A stretch of 14,431 nt of DNA, taken from contig JACDCJ010000020.1 of the NCBI GenBank assembly GCA_013817655.1, forward strand, positions 1-14,431, in the 5' to 3' direction. Position 1 is the first letter of the stretch; each line of letters begins with the position of its first letter. Both the position numbers and the translations under genes were made by a program. Below are positions 7,272 through 13,055 of this stretch, piece by piece. Source of the stretch: Actinosomnolentus pattersoniae (SeqCode). Lineage in GTDB: Bacteria; Actinomycetota; UBA4738. The notes under the pieces were generated by a model. The model searched no databases and was not told the origin of the DNA. It saw only the letters and a list, made by a program, of their open reading frames with translations.

Positions 7272-8135
7272 CTACTCGGATGCGGCCGAAGGCAAGATCA
7301 GAGCGGCCACGGTGGCCGCCGCTTCCTCAGCCATCGTGGGGATGACATGGCTGTACGTGTCCAGCGTGATCCCGATGTTGGCGTGTCCCAGGATCTCCGA
7401 GACCACCTTTGCGGGGATACCCGCGCGCAGGGCCACCGTGGCGTAGCTGTGCCGGACATCGTGCAGTCGGATCCTGGGCAGGCCAGCCGCGGCGGTGCGG
7501 CGCTCGAACGCCTGGGAGAGCGAGTCCGGGTGAAGGGGTGCGCCATCCTCCCGGCAGAACACGAGCCCGCTGTCCTGATATCCGGGACCGAGAGCCACCC
7601 GCTCCTCGAGCTGTGAGACCCGGTGAGCCTTGAGGGCGGCGACGGTCTCGGCTGCTAGCGGCACCGTGCGTCGCCCTTTGGCCGTCTTAGGAGTGGACGC
7701 CTCCGCGTGGCCGTCCACGACGATCCAAGTTCGGCGAATCGCCGCGCGCCCCGCTTCGAGGTCCACGTCCTCCCACCGGAGCCCGAGAAGCTCGCCCCGG
7801 CGCATTCCCGTGGTGGCCAGCAGCAGCCACGCCGCGGACAGCCGGTCTTCCCGAACGTGGCCCAGGAACGTTCCGAGCTCCTCGGCCCTCCACGTCTTCA
7901 TCTCCACCGGCCGGCGTCGAGGTGGCGTGGCCTGGTCGGCAGGGCTCCTGGCTAGTCGTCCCCACCGAACGGCGTCCCCGAGCGCCTGGTGGATCATCCC
8001 GTGGATGTTGCGGACGGACTTGGCCGAGAGCGGTCCTCTCGTGCGACTCCCGGTCTTGAGCAGGTCCTCGTAAAGGTCCACGAGCAGTCGGGCCGTGATT
8101 CGTTGCAGCGGGATCTCACCGAGGCGGGGAATCAC
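7272..8135 (-). pseudogene. int: Tyrosine recombinase (site-specific integrase), N-terminally truncated
   Basis: From VIPRLGEIPLQRIT to the TAG stop the frame gives 287 residues of a typical actinobacterial tRNA-directed integrase. All catalytic residues are present: Arg112 in TTGMRRGELLGLRW, Lys150 in TPKTAKGRR, His225 and Arg228 in LHDVRHSYAT, His251 in LGHANIG and Tyr261 in TLDTYSHV. Relatives run to about 380-400 residues with an arm-binding domain and an intact core-binding domain; here roughly the first 100 residues are missing. The frame stays open upstream of 8135, but the translation becomes Ala/Ser/Arg-rich low complexity, the antisense of a plus-strand helical protein. A GTG at 8135 could start a shortened product, but no Shine-Dalgarno precedes it. 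Without the arm-binding domain it probably cannot direct normal integration or excision. It lies beside attL, as expected. Confidence 0.85.
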
Positions 8136-8139
8136 ATTC

Positions 8140-8568
8140 GATGAAGTGAAGCTCCGAAGCGAGGCTGAGAGGGCCCGCAAGGCCCATGAGGCGGCAGCCG
8201 CGAAGGTGGCGGCCATCGAGGAGGCCCGGCAGGCCGAGGAGGAGCGGGTGGCCGGCATCCGCCGCGATGCCGTGCGAGCGTTCGATGATGCGATGGTGCG
8301 CGGCTGGGCCGAGAAGGCGGAAGAGTTCGACGCGCTCGAGTGCGAGGCCTCGCGCGACTTCGCGAAGGCTGTCGTTGAGTCGGCGTGGGGCAAGGCCCTC
8401 TTGCGGGCATGGGCTGCGAAGGATGCGCAGAGGCTCATAGCGTCCATGCTCCGCCCCGATGCTGAACGCGCCGGCCTGCGTCCGCCGCATGAACCGGCGC
8501 TCCGTGAACACACCCCACGTCTCGGAGACAGCAACGGCGTTCCGGAATGCCTCGGGCGCAGCAGTTGA
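8140..8568 (+). pseudogene. Fragment of an alanine/glutamate-rich helical protein, 5' end missing
   Basis: An open frame reads EVKLRSEAERARKAHEAAAA, continues through IEEARQAEEERVAGIRRDAV and FDDAMVRGWAEKAEEFDALE, and reaches AKDAQRLIASML near 8450. Alternating charged and alanine residues predict long helices or a coiled coil. The formal start at 8095 lies inside the integrase, so the true 5' end has been lost at the same junction (about 8133-8140) that truncates the integrase. After about 8450 the reading becomes proline/arginine-rich (AGLRPPHEPALREH), while a neighbouring frame becomes more protein-like, suggesting a frameshift or a second gene. I do not recognise the family. It is probably a leftover of the element's original gene set. 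Confidence 0.45.
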
Positions 8569-8656
8569 GGCCCTCATCGCCGAGAAGTTCTACGCGCCGC
8601 GACGTGCCGCAGCCGACGCAGCGGAAGCGAAAGAAGTCAAGCGCATTGACGAATGA
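8459..8656 (+). CDS. Small alanine-rich open frame, possibly the continuation of the upstream fragment
   Basis: The frame gives up to 65 residues, ending ALIAEKFYAPRRAAADAAEA then KEVKRIDE and TGA. Internal starts are possible at ATG 8489 (NRRSVNTPHV) and at GTG 8504. The second half looks like genuine helical protein. It overlaps the end of the preceding fragment in the +1 frame, so it may be that gene's C-terminus after a frameshift or an independent small gene. No convincing ribosome binding site or family is seen. Confidence 0.3.
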   Translation: MLNAPACVRRMNRRSVNTPHVSETATAFRNASGAAVEALIAEKFYAPRRAAADAAEAKEVKRIDE

Positions 8657-8716
8657 AGTCGTCAAGCAGGCTGACGAATCCCTTGAGGGTGGGGTAGCAC
8701 CGGTCGGCGATGTGTT

Positions 8717-8739
8717 CGGACCGTTCCGGTCCGCGGACC
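8717..8739. repeat. Alternating CGGACC / GGTCCG inverted repeats
   Basis: CGGACC (8717-8722), GGTCCG (8728-8733) and CGGACC (8734-8739) form a 6-bp stem with a 5-base loop and an overlapping 12-bp perfect palindrome GGTCCGCGGACC. No T run follows, so a simple terminator is unlikely. It could be a binding site. Confidence 0.5.
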
Positions 8740-8764
8740 GCGGCAGATTACGGTTCCGGCGCGG

Positions 8765-8814
8765 TTTTCCTTTTTTCCGCGGGTTTTCCACGGCTACGGG
8801 CCCTTTTCCGCAGG
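8765..8814 (+). repeat. Four direct TTTTCC repeats, three with a C-rich extension
   Basis: TTTTCC starts at 8765, 8773, 8784 and 8804. The last three extend as TTTTCCGCGG, TTTTCCACGG and TTTTCCGCAGG. The cluster is unusually T-rich for this region and resembles an array of protein-binding sites, but the copies are short and unevenly spaced. Confidence 0.4.
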
Positions 8815-9241
8815 CCAGGGAGCGTTCTTAGGCTCGATGGGGCATTTACGTTGTGAGGGACTGAAATGGCTCTCCGTGGCTCTGGAGGCCGCTAACGGCC
8901 AATCCCTGAGACTTGCCGTCACCGAGCGCAGCGGCTGGCGAACGCCCAGCTCACGGCCCCCATCGTCGCGCTCGCCACGCCTCAAGGGGCGGACGCTCCC
9001 CGGCCGCGGCCATCGCGGTTGTCGCTGTGGGTAGTGGGTGCTCCTGGAGTTTTCCACCTTCTTGGCCGGGGAGATGTCGGGACAGCGGTGGGTCTGCATC
9101 CGCTCGATGCCCAGCCTCGTTCGCAGAACGACGGTTCCGCGCAAAAGAGATGCGCTCGTTAGTCAGCTAAACGAACAGTCGCCGAATACGCGCGTTCAGC
9201 GGCTTTCCAACACACACACCGGGTTGGGTCGGAGCGATGCC

Positions 9242-9544
9242 CTATGCGCGCTCGTCGAGGACGACCTCGTATCTCTCGACGGTTGGCGTTCCAGCCCCCA
9301 TCGCTTTCACCGCATCCTGACGAATCCGGTTAGAGGCCTCCTCGCTGTCTCGCATGGCCTGTTCGGATTCCCACAGCGTTACGGACAGCAGCTTCCCCGT
9401 CTGTCGGTCCATGAGGCTCAGCACGCCCTTGAAGCCGGGCAGCTGCCGGGCTGCTGGGAGGACTCGTTCTTGGAGGACGCGCGTGGGGTCTTCAGCCTGC
9501 TCGGCGGATGCCGAAGTCGAAGTCATCGTCACTCTCGCGAACAT
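9242..9544 (-). CDS. Small ABM-like (dimeric alpha/beta-barrel) protein
   Basis: This 100-residue protein begins MFARVTMTSTSAS, followed by a helix with VLQERVLPAARQLPGFKGVL, then LMDRQTGKLLSVTLWESEQA and a final strand TVERYEVVL. This pattern of a strand, a helix, GF(K/R)G, a strand ending in TLWES and another helix matches the antibiotic biosynthesis monooxygenase / stress-responsive dimeric barrel superfamily. Members include small cofactor-free oxygenases, heme-degrading enzymes and proteins of unknown role; the substrate cannot be told here. ATG 9544 is chosen because GAAAGGATGG lies just upstream; a longer in-frame start at 9607 adds an arginine-rich stretch unlike the family. It follows the SnoaL-like gene on the same strand after 146 bases and lies inside the integrated element. 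Confidence 0.75.
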   Translation of the reverse strand: MFARVTMTSTSASAEQAEDPTRVLQERVLPAARQLPGFKGVLSLMDRQTGKLLSVTLWESEQAMRDSEEASNRIRQDAVKAMGAGTPTVERYEVVLDERA

Positions 9545-9690
9545 TGTTCCATCCTTTCTGCGATGAATGCCTGGTCGAATCCAAGCACAGAGCAACGACG
9601 TGCGCAAGGTTACCTAAGGCGAGGCCACTGAACCACGCCCGGCCCCCGGCCCTGGATCGTCCATGCGTTCTGCCGCGCCATCCGGAGGGT

Positions 9691-10101
9691 CTACGCCGGC
9701 CGAGGCTCCGCGCCCATCTGCTGGAGCATCGCGAAATGGTCCGCCTCATGCCAGTGATCGACCACGTGGCCACCCTCGAACTCGAAGACGTCGATGCCGG
9801 TCACCTCGGTCATCTTGCCCGTCGCCGGGACAGACCATAAGTCCCCGACATGCCGTCCGCGGAAGATCGCTCGACCCACGACGACGTCACCGCAGGTGAA
9901 CAGCTTGTCGACCTCCGCGGTGAAGTCTTCGAAATGCGCCCGCCACGCCTCGACGTGCTCGGCGAACCGCTCGACCGTCTCCTCCTCACCGTTCAGTCGG
10001 AAGGTCTGGGCGTAGAACTCTCCGACCGCACGCAGATCACCCTTGCTCCACACGTCCCTCCAGTAGCGAAGGACGCTCTGCTCGTTCGTGCTCCTCGCCA
10101 C
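9691..10101 (-). CDS. SnoaL-like / NTF2-fold protein (ester cyclase-like)
   Basis: The 136-residue protein from a GTG start has the cone-shaped NTF2-like pattern of SnoaL-type polyketide cyclases and their many uncharacterised relatives. An N-terminal helix (VLRYWRDVWSKGDLRAVGEF) is followed by FRLNG, an AHVEAWRAHFEDF helix, then strands VVGRAIFRGRHVGDL, KMTEVTGIDVFEFEGG and HVVDHWHEADHFAMLQQMG. The final WHEADHFAMLQQMG is close to the C-terminal motif common in this group. The specific reaction is unknown and not all relatives are enzymes. A TAGCCT six bases before the GTG suggests leaderless transcription. It lies inside the integrated element, upstream of the ABM-like gene on the same strand; SnoaL and ABM folds both occur in aromatic polyketide tailoring, but no polyketide synthase is nearby. 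Confidence 0.8.
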   Translation of the reverse strand: MARSTNEQSVLRYWRDVWSKGDLRAVGEFYAQTFRLNGEEETVERFAEHVEAWRAHFEDFTAEVDKLFTCGDVVVGRAIFRGRHVGDLWSVPATGKMTEVTGIDVFEFEGGHVVDHWHEADHFAMLQQMGAEPRPA

Positions 10102-10107
10102 GGCGCA

Positions 10108-10113
10108 AGGCTA
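10108..10113 (-). promoter_or_regulatory. -10 element for a leaderless SnoaL-like transcript
   Basis: On the minus strand TAGCCT is followed by TGCGCC (six bases) and the GTG start at 10101. The spacing equals that before moaE and the 3017 gene. No -35 consensus is evident. Confidence 0.45.
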
Positions 10114-10212
10114 TGCGAGCTCGAGGCGCGGCGCCATGCGTGAGGGGATCCTGCCTGGACTTCGGGCGCCGCTGTGGGGAGAATGCGCTGTCCCGCATGA
10201 AGGAGTCTGCAA

Positions 10213-10914
10213 ATGGCTCAGGTCTCTCCTTTTCCCTCGGCGACACCCGGGCCGCCGCCTGGAAGATCACCCGGTGTGTGGCGATTCGTTCTGGATCACT
10301 GGACCCTCCTCGTCCCCATAGCGTTGTTGTTTCTGCTCGGCATCCTGATGACGGTCCTGTACCTAGACAAGGGAAGCGAGCTCGCTCGAGCAGATGAGGA
10401 GGTCTCGCGGCTGGATGGCGCATTGAGTTCAGCCGTTGGTGAGATATCGAGGCTCGAGGCCGACAACGTAGCCGCCGAGGATCAGATCAGCGGCCTTGAA
10501 GCTCGGGTCACCGACCTCGAGAGCGAGAACGCCGGACTCTCCGACCAGGTGGGACGACTGGACGAGCGAGAGGCAGAGCTAGATGCCCGCGCAACCAGTC
10601 TCGACGAGCGACAGGCAGAACTCGACGCGCGCGAGCGACGGCAAGACGAGCGGGAGCGAGGGCTGGACGCTCGAGCCGCCGCTGTGACAGTCGTGGAGCG
10701 CCGGCAGTTCAGCGATGGGCTGTTCAAGGTGGGGTTGGATATCCAATCAGGGACCTACCACACGCAGGGAGGGACCAACTGCTACTGGGCCAAGCTCGGC
10801 TCGAGCGACACCAGCGACATCATCGACAACTTCTTCGGCAACGGCCCCCTGACGGTAGTAATCAACGCTGCGTGGTTTGAATCCAATGGGTGTGGAACAT
10901 GGACGCCGGTCTAG
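10213..10914 (+). CDS. Membrane-anchored coiled-coil protein with a C-terminal two-cysteine domain
   Basis: The protein has 233 residues. A proline-rich cytoplasmic N-terminus (1-22) precedes one membrane helix (about 31-50, LLVPIALLFLLGILMTVLYL). Residues about 55-160 form a long coiled coil: first leucine-zipper-like, then a repeated LDERxAELDAR pattern (LDEREAELDARATSLDERQA). The last 70 residues (FSDGLFKVGLDIQSGTYHTQ, GGTNCYWAKLG, ESNGCGTWTPV) match a small extracellular domain frequent in actinobacterial lipoproteins and secreted proteins, with two cysteines that could pair. I know no function for it. AAGGAG lies seven bases before the ATG. It is the only intact plus-strand gene of the element and is transcribed away from the SnoaL-like gene. 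It could be cargo that modifies the cell surface (inference). Confidence 0.75.
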   Translation: MAQVSPFPSATPGPPPGRSPGVWRFVLDHWTLLVPIALLFLLGILMTVLYLDKGSELARADEEVSRLDGALSSAVGEISRLEADNVAAEDQISGLEARVTDLESENAGLSDQVGRLDEREAELDARATSLDERQAELDARERRQDERERGLDARAAAVTVVERRQFSDGLFKVGLDIQSGTYHTQGGTNCYWAKLGSSDTSDIIDNFFGNGPLTVVINAAWFESNGCGTWTPV

Positions 10915-11233
10915 AGATCCCCGATCAGGTGCCCGGGTGTCCTAGGAGAGAGCCGATGCCTTGCCCCCCGCTGCCTCGGTGGCCTCATCCAGCCTGATCC
11001 CCCGGCCGAACCCGGCGACTGGTGCTGCGAGCCGTGCGGCTGCCTCCGCTGCGGATCCAAGGGGGGTGCTCGAGGAGGTCCCTCCAAACTTCTGCCATTC
11101 TTCTGCCATTCTTCTGCCGTCCGCTGCGTCCATGCCGTCCAGCGTGTGATAGTCCGTCCCGGCGGCAGCCCTTCTGACCAGCACTTTCGTGGACGGGACG
11201 CTATGGGATGGACGGGCTACCACGGCCATGAGC
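10915..11233. other. Non-coding right end of the element
   Basis: No supported gene is present. A minus-strand open frame of 99 codons (10942-11241) is alanine-rich, begins inside attR and reads through the arm-site repeats, so it is not accepted. The stretch contains the arm-type repeats at 11089-11118 and runs into attR. Confidence 0.5.
11089..11118 (+). repeat. Three CTTCTGCC repeats, likely integrase arm-binding sites (right end)
   Basis: CTTCTGCC occurs at 11089, 11100 and 11111, separated by ATT, an exact 11-bp period. A 20-base segment (11088-11107) is identical to 7251-7270. In the excised circle these would lie on one side of the core and the 7252-7270 pair on the other, all in the same orientation. 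Confidence 0.6.
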
Positions 11234-11281
11234 GGGCTCATAACCCAGAGGTCACAGGTTCAAATCCTGTCCCCGCGACGA
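11234..11281 (+). repeat. attR: second copy of the 48-bp tRNA-fMet repeat
   Basis: The sequence is identical to 7147-7194 and includes a partial tRNA (anticodon loop, T arm, acceptor 3' strand). It lacks the D arm and 5' acceptor strand, so it is not a functional tRNA gene. It marks the right junction with host DNA. Confidence 0.92.
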
Positions 11282-11301
11282 AGGCGAAAGCTGTGCACGT
11301 C

Positions 11302-11341
11302 AGAAGGGGTGTCCGAGCGCGGCACCCCTTCTGTGTTTCTT
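11302..11341 (+). terminator. Rho-independent-type terminator, probably the original tRNA-fMet terminator
   Basis: AGAAGGGGTG (11302-11311) and CACCCCTTCT (11323-11332) form a perfect 10-bp stem with an 11-base loop, followed by the T-rich tail GTGTTTCTT. It begins 21 bases after attR. Before insertion it would have followed the tRNA-fMet 3' end at that distance. Confidence 0.75.
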
Positions 11342-11544
11342 GCAAGCCAAAGCCCAGTGGGCCAGAGCCAACTCGCCACACTCCGGCCTCGGCCCAGGGC
11401 TCCGAGCGTTTGGTCAGGAAGTGGAAGAGGACCTGGCCATTCGTTCCCCCCGCGACGAACGCTTGAGGCATCCGCTCTTCCCCGGGATCCGGACATGGCA
11501 GCCGCCAGAACCGGGCTGCCCTGAACGTCGTCTGTTGGGAGGTG

Positions 11545-12216
11545 ATGAGATGGCGTCGCCCCGCCGTCGTGTCTGCGGTCGTCGTCGTCCTTGTGGCCGC
11601 GGTGGCGTTTGAGCTCTGGTCGCGACCCGGGTCCCCGGATGAGCCCGAGACGGCTCAGACGTCTCCTCCGATGTCCCCGTCGCCGAGTCTGGGCGAGGAG
11701 GCTCGCGACCTCGACAGTCTCTTCTTCTGTCCGCCCTGGGCCGAGTTCGCCGCATACGGCGGGGTGTTCTACCCTCCCGACTACCCGGGCACGCCTCCGA
11801 GGTCGATCCAACCGGATCGGTGCTTCCGAACGGAGGATGACGCCCCGACCCGGTCTGCCTCTCGGTACGTCTCCGGGACTGGCGGGGGCGAGGTAGATGG
11901 GGACGGGCTCAGGGAGGTCTGCGGCTCCATGCAGGGCCCGGTGGGGCATAGCTTGACCTTCCACACGTGCTGGCCGTTCACCACCCAAACGGCGCCGCCG
12001 TCCGGGGCGAGGATGCCGCCGGCGCTTGGCAGAGGCGCCCCGATCGCCTGGCCGTCATCCGAGCCGAAGGCCACGAGAGTCCCTTCGGCGTCGGAGGCCC
12101 AGGCGACCCCCTCGCCCACGGCCACGCGCGCGACCGATGGCAGCGGAATCCGGAGCCGAACCAGTCCGGTGCTGGGGTCCAGGCGGAGTAGAACGCGCCC
12201 GCCGGCCCACCTGTAG
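11545..12216 (+). CDS. Putative secreted or membrane-anchored small protein; 3' extent uncertain
   Basis: The start MRWRRPAVVSAVVVVLVAAV is a clear signal peptide or anchor helix. It is followed by a Pro/Ser/Glu linker and a segment LDSLFFCPPWAEFAAYGGVF that looks like real protein, with high-GC third positions. A GGGAGG lies just before GTG 11542/ATG 11545, at rather short spacing. The open frame runs to 12216 and so overlaps the last 436 bases of the convergent beta-propeller gene. The translation after about residue 95 is Ser/Thr/Pro-rich and probably the antisense of that gene. Either the gene is truncated and reads on by chance, or the two 3' ends truly overlap. I do not recognise a family. 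Confidence 0.45.
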   Translation: MRWRRPAVVSAVVVVLVAAVAFELWSRPGSPDEPETAQTSPPMSPSPSLGEEARDLDSLFFCPPWAEFAAYGGVFYPPDYPGTPPRSIQPDRCFRTEDDAPTRSASRYVSGTGGGEVDGDGLREVCGSMQGPVGHSLTFHTCWPFTTQTAPPSGARMPPALGRGAPIAWPSSEPKATRVPSASEAQATPSPTATRATDGSGIRSRTSPVLGSRRSRTRPPAHL

Positions 12217-13055
12217 CCCTCCGCGGGCCCGCCCCATGTGACCTCGAGCCCATCCACCCACACGCTTCCCCCCGCCACCAGGACAGCGTTTGGCTGGACG
12301 CCGAGGTCGAGGGATTCGGTGACCTCGCCGGTCTCGGGATCGATCCGCCTCACCCCCGGAACCTCACCCACCCAGACGGCGCCCTCTCCCACGGCCACGT
12401 CATACGTCAGAGCCGGACTGAGCTCGATCACACGCGACACCCGGTTCCTCGCGGGGTCGATCCTTGCCACCGCACCCCGGGCCGTGCTCACCCACACGGC
12501 CCCCTCCCCAGTAGCCACGTGGAGGGGGAGGAAGGCGCGATCCCCCGGGGCGACTTCGTACGGCAATGTGAGCTCAATGGTGGCCGCGGGCCGCAGGGTC
12601 TCTGGGTCGAAGCGGGTCACAGCCCCTCCCCAAAAGTCCACGACCCACACCCCTCCCTCTCCGACCGCCAAGGTGTGGGGCCGGGACACGGCCACCGATG
12701 CCTCCGCCCGCCTGGTGGTGGGGTCGATGCGGACCAGGCTTCCCTCGCTGCGCCTGCCGTCGTCGTCACAACGTCGGTCGCACGTGAGGACCCAGACCGA
12801 CCCGTCCCCGGCCGCCACGTCCAGGGCATGCCCGGGTAGCGCTCCGGGCGAGGAGGCAGGCGGCGTGGATGCGAGACGGGCCGCGCTCCACAGCCCGGCC
12901 ACCGTGCCTCCGAACAGGATCAACGCCACGACGGCCGCTCCGGCCCTCTGGTTCCGTCGCTTCCGAGCGCGCCGGGCGACCAGGCGGTCGAAGGCGCCCT
13001 CCGGCGGGACGAAACGGTCCCTGATCCGCTCGAGGACCGGTCCGAGATCACTCAT
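11781..13055 (-). CDS. Membrane-anchored seven-bladed beta-propeller, likely partner (anti-sigma-like) of the ECF sigma factor
   Basis: The 424-residue protein has a basic cytoplasmic N-terminus of about 37 residues (VLERIRDRFVPPEGAFDRLV, then ARRARKRRNQR), one membrane helix (about 38-57) and an extracytoplasmic propeller. Seven repeats of the form (A/V)xGEGAVWV are visible: AAGDGSVWV, AVGEGGVWV, ATGEGAVWV, AVGEGAVWV, LVAGGSVWV, AVGEGVAWA and APDGGAVWV. Many alternate with R(I/F/L)DPxT segments, as in YVTN/NHL-like propellers. The last 50 residues are Ser/Pro-rich and low complexity. The ATG overlaps the sigma gene's stop by eight bases with a G-rich ribosome site, so the two are translationally coupled. 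A membrane protein encoded directly after an ECF sigma factor is usually its regulator; the short cytoplasmic segment could bind the sigma factor, but it lacks a recognisable zinc anti-sigma motif. This role is inferred. Confidence 0.8.
   Translation of the reverse strand: MSDLGPVLERIRDRFVPPEGAFDRLVARRARKRRNQRAGAAVVALILFGGTVAGLWSAARLASTPPASSPGALPGHALDVAAGDGSVWVLTCDRRCDDDGRRSEGSLVRIDPTTRRAEASVAVSRPHTLAVGEGGVWVVDFWGGAVTRFDPETLRPAATIELTLPYEVAPGDRAFLPLHVATGEGAVWVSTARGAVARIDPARNRVSRVIELSPALTYDVAVGEGAVWVGEVPGVRRIDPETGEVTESLDLGVQPNAVLVAGGSVWVDGLEVTWGGPAEGYRWAGGRVLLRLDPSTGLVRLRIPLPSVARVAVGEGVAWASDAEGTLVAFGSDDGQAIGAPLPSAGGILAPDGGAVWVVNGQHVWKVKLCPTGPCMEPQTSLSPSPSTSPPPVPETYREADRVGASSSVRKHRSGWIDLGGVPG

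Larger units (their letters stand above)
8657..9241. other. Non-coding stretch of the element with inverted and direct short repeats
   Basis: For 585 bases no open frame on either strand looks like protein; those present are arginine/serine-rich and disorganised. The stretch holds the CGGACC/GGTCCG inverted repeats at 8717-8739, the TTTTCC cluster at 8765-8814 with another copy at 9050-9055, and an imperfect palindrome CGTTAG-tcag-CTAAACG at 9157-9173. It may be decayed coding sequence or a control region of the element. Confidence 0.5.
7147..11281. mobile_element. Small integrated element in tRNA-fMet, probably defective
   Basis: The segment is bounded by a perfect 48-bp direct repeat whose left copy is the 3' part of tRNA-fMet. 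A tyrosine recombinase gene lies next to the left copy, and repeated CTTCTGCC motifs lie near both ends. The unit inserted between crossover points is about 4.09 kb. Contents in order: truncated integrase (minus), a helical-protein fragment and a small open frame (plus), a non-coding repeat-bearing stretch, an ABM-like gene and a SnoaL-like gene (both minus), and a membrane coiled-coil gene (plus). I see no replication, transfer or virion gene. It could be the remnant of a larger actinobacterial integrative element or prophage after internal deletion. Confidence 0.85.

Noticed and set aside
8794..9144. 116-codon minus-strand frame in the gap region
   Set aside because: It is Arg/Ser/Pro-rich with no predicted secondary-structure pattern, no ribosome site and no recognisable motif.
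9606..9619. AAGGTTACCTAAGG upstream of the ABM-like gene, resembling an iron-regulator (IdeR/DtxR) box
   Set aside because: Compared with the usual 19-bp inverted repeat it is one base short in the centre and matches only part of each half. The similarity is too weak to call, although some ABM proteins degrade heme.
10942..11241. 99-codon minus-strand frame in the right end of the element
   Set aside because: It starts inside attR and includes the arm repeats as AEEWQK-type codons. The rest is alanine-rich without a family match or ribosome site.
11238..11471. Minus-strand 77-codon frame ending in GTGFEPVTSGL
   Set aside because: That ending is the antisense translation of the tRNA-fMet 3' repeat (attR), a well-known source of false protein predictions. 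The rest covers the terminator.
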